From Gonocerus acuteangulatus (lineage: Eukaryota > Arthropoda > Insecta > Hemiptera > Coreidae), in the NCBI GenBank assembly GCA_946811695.1, contig OX328123.1, positions 147,628,171-147,692,170 of the forward strand: a stretch of 64,000 nt of DNA, in the 5' to 3' direction. Shown piece after piece: positions 10,172-20,620 of this stretch. Every line of letters starts with the position of its first letter. The stretch's first letter is position 1. The translations under genes and the position numbers were made by a program. The notes beneath the pieces are model-generated. The model was given only the letters and a program-made list of their open reading frames with translations, did no database searches and had not been told where the DNA came from.

Positions 10172-10345
10172 TTCTAGTTTTGGCCAGGAATTTTCGATTT
10201 TGCCCCAGTGTGCACCAGTATTTTTGTGATCTATGCGTTCTAAAACATAAAATCGTATAGTAGGCACTTCCGGATTGCGTCATGAGGTCATCTTCATAAG
10301 CGGATTTCCTCCCTATTAAGGGAGATAGGAACCGCGCTAAGACCA
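10172..10345 (-). repeat. (TA)n-linked dispersed repeat, copy without the TA tract
   Basis: Contains the family blocks AGTTTTGGCC, TTTTGCCCCAGTGTGCACCA, TTGTGATCTATGCGTTCT, CACTTCCGGATTGCGTCATG and AAGCGGATTTCCTCCC, ending GGAACCGCGCTAAG. The position normally held by (TA)n is continuous single-copy-like sequence. This copy therefore shows what lies on the other side of the tract. Confidence 0.7.
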
Positions 10346-11795
10346 GTGGTGTGGAGAGTTTAATGTTACATATACCGCTTAGAAAAGTAGGCACACCACT
10401 TGTCAGTTTTTCTTGACTATCATGAAATGCAACGTTATCGCTCTCTGCAAAATGCATTTTGGGCAAAGAGATTGGTGACTCTTTAAAATACATTGGGCTA
10501 ATTTGTATTTTATTCCTAAATTCTAGGTTCACAGTTCCCACTCTCCTGAATACCCAAAATAACATACTTTTTAAATAATATAATAATATTTTATATAATA
10601 ATATACATCTTATAGTGATTTTGTTGTTCGTAAGCTGACATTTTGTATCCAAAAAGCAATTGTACCATTCCAAAATAATGGGAACATAATATATTTAATT
10701 ATTTTGACTGTCATTGCCTAGCTGAAGAATGCGCTCTGTTTACGAAGAACCTCTAGGTCCTCCCTTAACTTCCACTAATTCGGTGTATTTTAAAATAAAT
10801 GTTTCATTTCATATGATTTTCTTAGATTTATATGCATATACATAGACACTTATGCAACAAATTTGTAAATGCCTGTCTTATATGTGTTTATGTAGGATTA
10901 CACACGAAATACGAATTTATAAATCATAGCCTGACTCCGTATTCATCTGCTATTCACGTAGGATTCGGAGAAGTAATTACTTAATAAATATTTACTGACA
11001 ATTAAACACGAAAATAGAGTCGGTTCGAAGTAGAGTTAAGTCCTGCAGTAGGACTTGTTGGTTTTGGCGCCCCAATGAGTCATTTTTATGCAAATCTTAG
11101 TTTTCGGTGACTCTTAACTACTGCCTTCCTGGGGAGATAAGATAAGAAAACCCTAAGGAGTGGACTATTTTCTCTGTATAAAGCCTACTTGTACATTGGA
11201 AAGACGATTGCTAATGCCGCTAAAAATAACATATCGATGGTCTATGTAAATGAGTTTCAATACGGATGTGGAAAACGCATAAAGCTCATTAGAAACGACA
11301 TTTTTCAGTATGAGTAAATTCTTATTGGAGGCTGATTCACAGGCCATTTCACAGGATTATACCTCGGTATTTTCTACGTATTCAAGTTTATGAATGGGAA
11401 ACTATTAGCGACCATGTCTACTGAATGGTCTCCACATTCTACGGGCCGAAGTGTCTACTAGGCGAATGGAGTAAACCTGAGGCAAAGAAAATGGAAAGGA
11501 GATAAATACTGAGGTAAAGAAAAAACTCCGAACACGGGTGTTTTCCTCAGGATGAGAGACAGGGGCGTCTATAATTTATCAAAGGATAAAGGGGACGGTG
11601 GAGGATTATGACGGAGACAGACGGACGAACCTTTTCCTCCTGTAAATATGTTAATTTATGATGGGACAGAACGGTGGAAACAATGACAAATGTTTGGGGA
11701 GAGAGAGCCGCTCCTAGACTTCTCTCTCTTCAGTAATTGGCAGCCTGACATTTAGTCTTCCTATCTGAAGAACATCTAGAAAGTGTCGGCTACCC
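10346..11795. other. Unassigned sequence
   Basis: No recognised gene. A CAGTGGTGTGGAGAG / CACACCACTTG pair at 10346-10400 resembles hAT ends but lacks a matching duplication. The remainder is ordinary AT-rich DNA with a GGAGAGAG patch near 11697. Confidence 0.4.
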
Positions 11796-11830
11796 TCACT
11801 TCTCACTCTCTCTCTCTCTCACTCACTCAC

Positions 11831-11868
<38 letters not shown>

Positions 11869-11925
11869 TCTCTCTCTCTCTCACTCCCTCTCTCTCTCCC
11901 TCTTACTCTCCCTCTTGCGTTTTGA
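11796..11925. repeat. (CT)n microsatellite, imperfect
   Basis: About 130 bases of CT with occasional CA and CC interruptions. The plus-strand open frame through it encodes only Ser-Leu repeats. Confidence 0.95.
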
Positions 11926-11940
11926 ACGAGTTGGTAAAAC

Positions 11941-11981
11941 TCTTTCCCAGGCGACCTGCACCTTGACTTGTGGACTGTCCT

Positions 11982-12054
<73 letters not shown>
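11941..12054 (-). repeat. Inverted single copy of the 31-bp repeat unit next to (TA)n
   Basis: Positions 11941-11985, reverse complemented, match 16765-16810 at nearly every base (CAGGACAGTCCACAAGTCAA then GGTGCAGGT and GCCTGGGAAAGAG). The (TA)n tract 11985-12054 starts exactly at the end of this match, so the unit is a dispersed repeat bordered by TA. Confidence 0.8.
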
Positions 12055-12057
<3 letters not shown>

Positions 12058-12932
12058 AGATTTCTGGGATGGCCAATCTACAGGTTACCTACCCTGGTAT
12101 AATAATATGGTGATGTCTTTAACTGTTTTCGGCTTGCCCTCTTCGGAATCTAACCCACAGCCCCAGGCACTACACTGTCGGTAAGGGTTTTAATTATTCT
12201 CTGTATCTATTCATTGTAAAATTTTCTAGGGGTTTGCTGTTTTCGAATGATGGCGTTTAAAAGAATAAATCAGAATTATATTTGGCTATAGAAAAAATGG
12301 GCAAACGGGAAAGGTTTATTTCCAGGTTCACATTTGTATCCCAAAACACTCTCGAATTATACAGAACGTAAATCAGACCGGGTTTTATCGTACATCCGTC
12401 TTCAGAAAACACGCTCCATTCAAGAATAGCCGTAGAGGAGATCATAAAAGTGATTTATGCGTTATTGCAAAACATACACATCATTCATATCCATCCTTCC
12501 ATTTACAAATAGGCCCAAAGCTAGTCTCTTAAAGTGGAGTATAAAAAAAAAGTAGGAGAATATGGGCGATGATGAGATGTGTGTTTATATCTGTGTGTCG
12601 TTGATTGATTTGTGACTTCCTCTGCATTCTAATCGCCAACACAATCAGGTCTGCTCGCCTCCGCCTTCCGAAATATTTAATAACACGTTTCTCAAGGAGG
12701 TTTCAAAAATAGAAGCAGTGATCTTTAAGTCGGTTCGGTTATAGGATAATGAGTCAGAGTTTAGTTGCAGTTGTTCGAAAATACCTCCCGTAGTAGATAA
12801 ATATCCCATTAAGTAGCCAATTTTTATTTTTTGGAATTTTTTAATAAAATTTTAACAGAGTGTTTATATACCTTAAAATAGCATCTGCACAAAATTTAAA
12901 TCAATTCCAACAATTGCTTTCTGAAATATTAG
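12055..12932. other. Unassigned sequence
   Basis: No gene or repeat family was recognised between the TA tract and the piggyBac-like element. Confidence 0.4.
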
Positions 12933-13863
12933 CTGTCCTATATATAGGACGCTGCTCCCTTGGGGATAAGTTATGGTACCATTACTGAAATATAATACAT
13001 AACAAATATGTTATTTATTTTAACATATTTTTACATAAAATAGAATGGCTGAACATAATAATACATATATTCAAATAAAATACATTTGTTCTAGGGTTGT
13101 ATACATTCTTTTATGATTGAAATTTTGGAAAATATTTTGTGTTATATTGCATTTTGTGCAAAATGTCAAAGGTTTTCCTTTACAATCTTGACTACTCCTT
13201 GACATCTCTGTTGCTTTTCTCTCTTCCGAATGAGTTGGTCCTTTCCGTCTTGCCTCACACTCTCGAACAGTTTGGCGCTGGAACTTCTTGAAGCTGGTGG
13301 TCTTACCACACTTTCACCTACATTTGCTCCGAGCCTCAAATGTGTCACTGCAATGATCCTGCGAACGTCCTTTAGGCTTTTTTTTTTTTTTTTTTTTTTT
13401 TTTTTTGGCCATGTCTCTTATTTCACTAAAATTATAGATAACATCATATTTCTTCCGAGATAATTTTCCTTCCGATGTTTTGTTTTGGGGAAAACCTTTA
13501 TTTTTTTTATTGAATACCTTATTTTTTTTAGTGGGGCGGTTATTTATAGGTTTCTCTTCTTCGGAGCTTGATGAGCTGGTACTTATATCATCTATGTTAC
13601 CTTATGGTTGGTCATCCGGAAGATTTAGTTCAATATTGCCAGGAATATCACGGACAAATGGTGGTCCCAGTTCTTCATCGTCTATTTCCTGTTGGTCCGT
13701 GTCTTCCAAGACATCTGGTGGTAAAGCTAATATATCAGCTTTTATTTCTTCCGAGAATAAACAGGCCACAGTATCCTCAATTGTATTGAAAACTGAAGGA
13801 ATAGATGTATTCTACACATAGGAAAGATATACTCATAGTAGCAGCGTCCTATTTATAGGACAG
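12933..13863 (-). mobile_element. piggyBac-like element, internally deleted
   Basis: Inverted termini: the left end begins CTGTCCTATATATAGGAC then GCTGCT. The right end, reverse complemented, begins CTGTCCTATAAATAGGAC then GCTGCT. Inside, the minus strand carries remnants of the N-terminal and C-terminal parts of a piggyBac transposase, with the catalytic middle missing. The usual TTAA target duplication is not intact; a TTAA does lie a few bases outside the right terminus. A solo copy of the same terminus lies at 14183. Length 931 bp, a non-autonomous deletion derivative. Confidence 0.75.
13090..13815 (-). pseudogene. piggyBac transposase remnant (N-terminus joined to C-terminus)
   Basis: Reading the minus strand from about 13810, one frame gives EDTVACLFSEEIKADILALP followed by PDVLED, ELGPPF and LNLPDD, then a Ser/Glu-rich linker and lysine-rich stretch. 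This is the acidic N-terminal layout of piggyBac proteins (ADI-x-LPPD then DEE). After a poly-A interruption (13378-13406) the frame continues with RRIIAVTHLRLG, SVRQDGKDQLIRKREKQQRC and, after a frameshift, DCKGKPLTFCTKCNITQNIF. That corresponds to the cysteine-rich C-terminal domain. The RNase H-like catalytic core is absent. Stops and frameshifts make it non-functional. Confidence 0.7.
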
Positions 13864-14182
13864 TCGATTTAATTGCAAAAAGAAAATTAGATAAAAATAT
13901 ATTTTCAATAAACTATAACTTAGAATAATATTTTCTACAGTTCTAATTCAGGAAATGAAGGAAAAAGTTACTTACCATTTTTTTAGTAGGAATAAGAGAC
14001 AAAGAAAATAAGGAGTTAGGGAGCAGCTGTAAAACACTACTTTATTACCCCACAGCTCAGAGGACACTGAAAGAGTGAGGGTTTAAACACTTGGAGCTCT
14101 TAGACTGACATGTCCTGATATGATTTGAGGGTTAAGGAAAATTTCCCTGCACCTCCTAATCCTGTCAGGTCATGAACAGAGA

Positions 14183-14215
14183 CTGTCCTATGAATAGGAC
14201 GCTGCCACCTAATGG
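14183..14215 (+). mobile_element. Solo terminus of the piggyBac-like family
   Basis: Starts CTGTCCTATGAATAGGAC then GCTGCCACCTAATGGG, matching the termini at 12933 and 13863 in the same order. No transposase sequence or opposite terminus was found downstream. Confidence 0.65.
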
Positions 14216-14634
14216 GATATCACACTCCAGGAAATTTCCAGATGATACTGGCCTGGAATATATAAAGCTATGGATTAAACAGTACACTACACAAATTTAA
14301 TAATAATACTGTTATACACTCTGAATCATTTAGTCATATAACCCTTCAATGGTTTCACCAAATCATTGAGACTTAGAGTTTACTATGCACCTCCTTGTCA
14401 TGCAGCTCTAATCACTGATTTCTAGTTCCTTCTTTCCAAGGAAACCTATATTACATATCTAGTGTTAAACCTGAATAAATTGTTTTAGGTGTAATTGGGC
14501 AGTGAAAATATCCAGTGTTCTGTCTGATTCGATGCCACCATTCACGTTGGGTTTTTTATTCAGATTCCTTGAAGTGATACTGGGTCTACATGAGAATATT
14601 ACCATAGTCAGTAGTTTTCGTAGTCCGACTCAAA
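14216..14634 (+). other. Possible Helitron body, unassigned
   Basis: Sequence leading into the Helitron-type 3' end at 14635. It is non-coding and its 5' boundary cannot be placed. Confidence 0.3.
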
Positions 14635-14675
14635 GGAACTGCGTCATCTTAGTGCGGTTACCTTCTTATCCCTAG
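14635..14675 (+). mobile_element. Helitron 3' terminus
   Basis: GGAACTGCG and TGCGGTTAC can pair around the loop TCATCTTAG. Ten bases later comes CTAG, followed by T. A hairpin about ten bases upstream of a terminal CTRR, with a T beyond, is the Helitron 3' signature. Three more copies occur in the window on the minus strand (28179, 36912, 41249) with compensating changes in the stem. Confidence 0.7.
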
Positions 14676-14981
14676 TGTCAACTGACAGTATCGTAAATGG
14701 AAATTATTACCTCCGCATTCCCTCTAGGAAAACGGCGCGTATAAAATATTTTACAAATCGGCCACTAAATATTGTATTAGTTGGAAGAAGGGAAAATGTA
14801 AATATTTACTTTCATGGATAGTCAAAGGGCGACGGAGGGGATTATTAATCGGACTTTAAGAAAGGGAACATTTTCCCAGTGTTTATTGCAGTCTTGTTCT
14901 TGTAATTACTTTGCCATTTTTTGAACATAAACTATACTGGATTATTTAAATTTCATGTGAAATAGACACCACCAAGGCAAG

Positions 14982-15280
14982 TTTTTTTTTTTTTTTTTTT
15001 TTATTATAATACGTTTATTTAACATCTGTACATTTTTAAGTACATTGGTTAAGTTTGCTCACAAATATGATTAATGATATATACAAAAATTGATTAATAC
15101 AACTGACAAAAAAGTAAAAAAAAAAAATAAAAATAAAGAATTAAATAAATAAAATAAAATAAAAAATAAATAAATAAAAAGAAATATCAAAATAATTTAA
15201 GTATAAATAAACGAATAAATGGTAATCATAATAAAATAAATGGAAATAACTAAATAATAAATACGTAAAGACGATGAAAA

Positions 15281-15314
<34 letters not shown>

Positions 15315-16326
15315 AATAATGATAATAACACTTATGGAAGGAGCCAATCAATATTGGTACTTCCTAGTTTGGAATATATTTTTTCTCCACTAGTCAGTTA
15401 GCTGGTCACGAGGCCAATGTCTCTTGAGCCTTCTAGGCGGGTTTTGTGGGTGGGTTTGGGAGGAAAGTGTTTGTGCTCTGGGATTGGGATGGAAGGACAA
15501 TTTGGAATGAAAGGTTAGGAAGCGGGATTTTGCCAGTTCTTGAACGAAAGGGATGTTTAGGTCATTATGAAGAGTTTTATTGGAAACGTAAAAAGGAGCA
15601 TTGACTATTTTACGAAGGACTTTGGATTGGAATGCCTGTATTCTGTGTATGTTAGAAGTTTTAGTTGTTCCCCAGAGTTCAAGTCCGTAAGTCCAAATAG
15701 GTCGGATTATGGTTTTGTATACAATGAGTTTGTTGTGTATTGTCAGTTTTGATGAAGGTCCCAGTAGTCGTCGTAAGAGTCCGTATCTCCTGTTCAGTTC
15801 CTGTCTTTTCAGTCGGGTGTGAGGGTTCCAAGTGAGTCTACTGTCCAGTAATAATCCCAGGTAGCGCACCTCGTTGGATATGGGGAGTTCGTGGCTGAAT
15901 ATGAAGACTGGAGGGCAGGTTCTCTTATTGAGGGTGAATGTGATTTGGCAGCATTTCTCAGGATTCACCTTTATTTTCCACTTGTTGCACCAGTGCTCGA
16001 TAGATTCCAGATGTTCTTGTAGATAACAGGAAGCAGTTACGGGATCAGGAGAGGAGGAAAATATGGCTGTATCATCAGCATATGTGGTTAAGTGGGTTCT
16101 GGGATGGGTGGGGATGTCTGCGGTATACAAAAGGTAAAGGAGGGGACCAAGAATACTTCCCTGTGGTACTCCGGAGGAAATGGGATGGGAACTAGACAGT
16201 GCGGAACCAGATCTTACTTGGAAGGAGCGGTTAGATAGATAGGATTGCAGGATTAGGAAATATGTGTGAGGAAGTATGCGCTTTACTTTGTATAACAACC
16301 CCGGGTGCCAAACACGATCGAACGCT
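14982..16326 (-). mobile_element. 5'-truncated Jockey-clade LINE insertion
   Basis: Direct repeats ACCAAGGCAAG flank the element (14971-14981 and 16327-16337), a typical LINE target-site duplication. The minus-strand 3' end has a poly-A of about 21 (T run 14982-15002) with an AATAAA signal just upstream (14014 bases from neither edge; located at 15014-15019). The 5' truncation falls inside the reverse transcriptase gene. The 3' UTR of about 400 bp is A/T-rich with (TTATTA)n-like stretches. The open frame and clean duplication indicate a fairly young insertion. Confidence 0.92.
15390..16326 (-). pseudogene. Jockey-clade reverse transcriptase, C-terminal part of ORF2
   Basis: About 311 intact codons of a LINE reverse transcriptase, which copies element RNA at a nicked target. 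Visible motifs in order: AFDRVWHPGLL (motif A), SGVPQGSILGPLLYLLYTAD (motif B), YADDTAIF (catalytic YADD), YLGLLLDSRLTW (motif E), then the thumb-like segment IRPIWTYGLELWGTTK and NAPFYVSNKTLHNDLNIPFV. These are characteristic of the Jockey clade, which lacks RNase H. The endonuclease domain and ORF1 are missing because of 5' truncation. The first codon is a TTG supplied by flanking DNA, so there is no real start. No internal stop or frameshift is present. Confidence 0.92.
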
Positions 16327-16337
16327 ACCAAGGCAAG

Positions 16338-16703
16338 TAAATGCTAATATTTCACTATTCGGGGTGCTGCATGGATATAGTTTTTTTGTGATTTTTTGCG
16401 TTTTGAGGATTATTTACTAATTTAGGATGAATTTCAGGTTTCGTTCTAATCTTTCCATGAAAATAATTTTTATCTGAATGGTAGAAGTGTGGATCAAAAT
16501 ATAAGAATAAATGCTTCTTAATCTGCATTTTAAAACTAGGAAATGACGATGAAGATAAAATTTTAAACATGATAATAATTAAAGTTGCCATAAAAAATTA
16601 TTCCATCAGTGACATGTGGGATAAACGTCATCGGAGAGCTGAATTGTTTAAGGACGTTTCCGCGTGGCTGGAAGGGAAGGTGTTCGAGTTCATGTAACAG
16701 GTG
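16338..16703. other. Unassigned sequence
   Basis: No recognised feature between the LINE insertion and the 31-bp repeats. Confidence 0.4.
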
Positions 16704-16810
16704 ACAGGACAGTCCACAAGTCAGGGTGCAGGTGACAGGACAGTCCACAAGTCAAGGTGCAGGTTACAGGACAGTCCACAAGTCAAGGTGCAGGTTGCCT
16801 GGGAAAGAGT
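16704..16810 (+). repeat. 31-bp tandem repeat, three copies
   Basis: Units start at 16704, 16735 and 16766 with an exact 31-bp period (ACAGGACAGTCCACAAGTCA then AGGTGCAGGT). The third unit runs on into GCCTGGGAAAGAGTTTTACC. An inverted single copy including that extension lies at 11941-11985. Confidence 0.9.
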
Positions 16811-18264
16811 TTTACCGTATCTTCTATTAATGGTCTTACTTTATTCGTGCCCGATCGTCGCCAGTTTTCCGAAACGTTTGCGTAAAAAAGCAACAATCCG
16901 ATGTACTTGTAATGTAGAACTGTCATTATAAATTGAGGCTGACGATACTGACTCTTCAGAAGAAAATGCTGAGAGGTGTAGCAGTATTGAATCAGACGAT
17001 GATTGATGGATAATTCGTTTTAGTACATAATATACATTTATATATTTATTATTATTAAAAAAAAGTCATTACAATGACGTTTTTCATTAAGTTGTTAGTC
17101 TATTTTTTCTTCTTTACTTTCGTAGTATATCCTATGTATTTTTCTTTATGAATGTACGCATGTAAATAATGGATGCAGAAAGTTACTATTTAAATGTTCC
17201 ATCCATTATGTCCAAATTTATGTGTCTATAGCATTAGTTTGTTGGCTATACTAAATACTATGCGCCAGATTGAATTTTAAGAAAATAAGTGAAAATGGAT
17301 GTTATTAGATTAATAATATGTTAAAGTATCTAATAAATAGTAATGAAAGTTAATTTAAATTATTCTACATTAAATCTAAAGTTTTCTGGTGATCTTCATA
17401 AGGCTAAAAAAAACAAAAAAAAAAAACAAAAAAAAAAACAAAAAAAAAATCAAGGTTACCCTTGATAAATTCTAAAGGAGATAAACTAGAGATAAACTGA
17501 GAATATATTGAAAGAGCTAAAAGCAAATTCCAAGGTTAAACGAGATCAAAAATTGTAAGAGAAGAAAATATATTGTCGAGCTAAGATTGACCGGAGCCTG
17601 CTATTAAATCAAACTGACGCCAGAGTTCTATAAATCTCCAGCCAGCTATAGACCTTGACGGATAGCTTAGTAATCGCTATAAAAACACTCGGCAGCATGG
17701 CTTTCCCGCCTTTTGGCGGCAATGGCGTTTTGACGTCCCTGTACAAGACAACCGCTGAAAGCTTTACAAATTGTTGATAATGTTCTATAATTTTTTTTTC
17801 TGGAATATAGAGCTTAATCGACCTAAATATAATAAACGATTGTGTTTTATTAACTAATATCATACATATGATGAATAAATGTGATTTTTTTCAGCATATT
17901 TTAAAATTTATACATAGATTTACATAGATGATTACAGAATATATTCGAAGGTATTCATCAAAGCCGAGGTCTTTAAAGATAGATTCCAGGCTGGTCATTG
18001 AAGAAACATTCCACGCATGAATATATTGCTGTTTTATAAGATTCTAATTTAGGTAGAAATTAAATCTATTAAAATAATTGTAAATTGTACTAGGAAATAT
18101 AAACCGTAATACGTACACGATGATCAATGAGAAAACTCAGTTAAGGGGGTAAATTCTCGTGTTCGGTCTGACTCCTGGAGGCCAGGAAGTAACGTTTTAA
18201 TTGTCAAATCGTTAACATCAGAAAAGTTCATTTTTATTTATTTATCTATTTTTTTTTTATATTT
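16811..18264. other. Unassigned sequence
   Basis: An acidic reading frame near 16930-17006 (DDTDSSEENAERC) follows RKKATIRCTCNVELSL and could be a scrap of a transposase tail, but it is too short to assign. An interrupted A tract lies at 17405-17449. No other feature was recognised. Confidence 0.35.
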
Positions 18265-18423
18265 TACTATAGTTACATTAAAACAGTCATGCAATAAATA
18301 AACATGATTCCTGTAAGGAACCAAGTGATAATGAGTGTTTAATTGATGTAGGTGTAATTTGACTTGCTTCCTTACAGGAATCATGTTTATTTATTGCATG
18401 ACTGTTTTAATGTAACTATAGTA
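18265..18423. repeat. Inverted repeat, 58-bp arms
   Basis: Arms 18265-18322 and 18366-18423 are nearly perfect reverse complements around a 43-base loop. The right arm leads directly into a CTGAGGA-hairpin-GAAA module and a poly-A tail (18443-18513), suggesting inverted joining of retroelement ends. Confidence 0.85.
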
Positions 18424-18442
18424 ATGAACAGGACATGATTGC

Positions 18443-18513
18443 CTGAGGATGGACCTGTGTGTCCGAAACGTTGTGATGGAGGAATAAATGCAAAGTTTGA
18501 AAAAAAAAAAAAA
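18443..18513 (+). mobile_element. Retroelement 3' end with hammerhead-like hairpin, Penelope-like
   Basis: CTGAGGA, T, then a GGAC/GTCC stem, then GAAA (18465-18468). This is followed by an AATAAA signal (18482-18487) and a poly-A run (18500-18513). CUGANGA and GAAA separated by a hairpin is the conserved core of hammerhead ribozymes, which Penelope-like elements carry in their terminal repeats. The third core element (U-H after a short helix III) is not clear in this copy. Confidence 0.45.
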
Positions 18514-18973
18514 ATTTTGAAGGGTTATTCTTCACCTGTTTGGTATTATTATCCGTTACATTCCATAACCACATAGGCCATTGGAATTCGTATCGCAACA
18601 TGCCAACTAATTTGATTGAGCCAGTGTGGCAACCAGAGAACTTGGCTTTATATTTATCTGATGTATTATATTTTTATAATTATTTGACGATGTTACATAC
18701 CTTTAATACTTCATCCTCAATCATTTCCTGTCCTCACTTTCACAATTGGGATTCAAATTTCAAAAGCCACTGAATATTACAAATGCTTAGAGCACCAGAA
18801 GTAAAGTGTTTGCAATATTTATTTTTAGAAAAATGTATATCCTAGTATATATTTTTAGCTATCAGTGTAGATTTATTAACCTAACGGGGTACTTCCTAGA
18901 CGTTTAAGGAATGTCCTATTTATTCAAATCCAGGCGATGTTACTGTTAGGCATTAAGAGCAGGGAACAGAAAT

Positions 18974-18975
<2 letters not shown>
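18514..18975. other. Unassigned sequence
   Basis: A 77-codon open frame (18540-18773) has no recognised motif. No other feature was seen. Confidence 0.35.

Positions 18976-19041
<66 letters not shown>
18976..19041. repeat. (TA)n microsatellite
   Basis: Pure (TA)n of about 65 bases. Confidence 0.95.
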
Positions 19042-19044
<3 letters not shown>

Positions 19045-20172
19045 CAGCCCAAACTGTGGAAAATAAAATAAAAAAGGATAGACTATATTCTGAAACTTGA
19101 GCTAACATTATCTTCAAAAGGAATATGTCAAAGATCTGATTGTTTAGTTGAGGTTGAATGTTGGAACCTCTTTGGGAGAGCATGGAGGTAGACTGGTTCA
19201 TGAGAGATACCTATCTGGATCAGTATCGGAGCTCCCCGTGAACCGGTTCTTGGATCTGGCTCCTCATATCGATACATATAGAGAATACATGTTCCCTACC
19301 TATAATCAAACGTTTCACTCAATTAAAATGTTTAATCTAGTCTTTCTGCAAGTTTATTAGAGCGTGTTCGCATCATTTTATTTCTTTATTTTTTTTTTTT
19401 TTTTTTACTGAACTGATAGTCACTGCCCTTAATTTTCGGGAGAAAAATAGTCCTTTTAAACTTCTCTTTTATTGGACTATATCAATTCGCATACAATACT
19501 AGTTCCGGTACTGTTTACACGGCGTTTTTCAGTTCAAATATTCCACCCACATGTTGTAATCATAATGGAATCTCTTTTGTATCAAACAACCTGGGTACCT
19601 GGAGTATAGAGTACTCCCGATATTTTTAATGATTATTATTCGTTTTTTTGTTTGCTTTATTTTCACTCAATAACAATGTCTTAATATTATATGTTATTAA
19701 GAATTTATATGTAAAATGAAATGAGGGTGGGGATATCATATTCCATGTGAATATAACCCATCCACTCAACACATGAAGAATTTTACCCAGATTTAATGTT
19801 CATTCTCAAAATATTGTAATGTAATGTAAAAAAAAAAAATGTATAGACATAAAATGAAATTTAAAATCACAATAGATTTACACACAATATAAGATACCTG
19901 ATAATGAGCCTGAATCGGTTCAAAACGCCGCAATAGAAGCTAAAACTTTAAAATTTTTGAACTTAAAAAATAATAGTTATAAAGCAATTGTTATTAAAAT
20001 ACTTGATAGGAAAAAGTTTAAATAAATAAATTAATGCTATTATTGTTTATTTTTTGTTTTGTATCAACAAATATATATCAGTAAATAGACAAAAACACAT
20101 TTTTAAATAAATAAAATTTACCTTATTTTGAAGAATTAATTAATTTTCGATAATAATTTACCTTTTAGGTTG
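19042..20172. other. Unassigned AT-rich sequence
   Basis: A block near 19925 (CGCAATAGAAGCTAAAACTT) recurs at 23345, so part of this is a dispersed repeat. No gene was recognised. Confidence 0.4.
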
Positions 20173-20617
20173 TGGAATTTTTATTATATCTATAATCATT
20201 TAATTTTTATTATATCTATAATCATTTAATTTTTCAAAAACTTTGAGGTTGCTGGCAGAGAAGGAAGATCTTCAGGTAAATGAAAAAACGTCTAGTTCCT
20301 TCACAACAGTTTATTTCCACGCTGAGCGCTTTCGGTAGCTCTTGCTACCATCCTCAGAACTATAATGAGTTCAGATTCACTGCTGAGGGCTGACTCAGCA
20401 GTGAAGCTGAACTCATTACAGTTCTGAGGATGGTAGCAAGAGCTACCGAAAGCGCTCAGCGTGGAAATAAACTGTTGTGAAGGAACTAGACGTTTTTTCA
20501 TTTACCTGTCATTTAATTTTTATTATATCTATAATCATTTAATTTTTATTATATCTATAATCATTTAATTTTTATTATATCTATAATCATTTAATTTTTA
20601 TTATATCTATAATCATC
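20173..20617. repeat. 26-bp minisatellite split by a palindrome
   Basis: A 26-bp unit (TTTTTATTATATCTATAATC plus ATTTAA) is present about twice before the palindrome and about four times after it (20511-20617). A 236-bp palindrome and about 40 bases of other sequence lie between the two blocks, so the array was interrupted or built around an insertion. Confidence 0.85.
20273..20508. repeat. 236-bp palindrome carrying hammerhead-like modules
   Basis: The sequence reads almost identically on both strands: CAGGTAAATG at the left and CATTTACCTG at the right, with arms of about 118 bases and a very short centre near 20390. Each arm contains CTGAGGA, T, a GGTAG/CTACC stem, GAAA, the tetranucleotide GCGC and then TC (right arm 20424-20457). 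That is the order of a hammerhead core with a very short helix III. The structure suits inverted joining of two Penelope-like ends. Confidence 0.8.
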
Positions 20618-20620
20618 TTT

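Noticed and set aside
10346..10400. Miniature hAT element (CAGTGGTGTGG ... CACACCACTTG)
   Set aside because: The ends resemble hAT termini but no 8-bp duplication is present and the element would be only about 55 bp.
11783..12184. 133-codon frame rich in Ser-Leu then Tyr-Ile
   Set aside because: It is encoded by (CT)n and (TA)n tracts plus a dispersed repeat; no domain remains.
16811..17006. Transposase tail (RCTCNVELSL-like and acidic end)
   Set aside because: Recalls the end of piggyBac-type proteins, but the match is a dozen residues with a stop in between.
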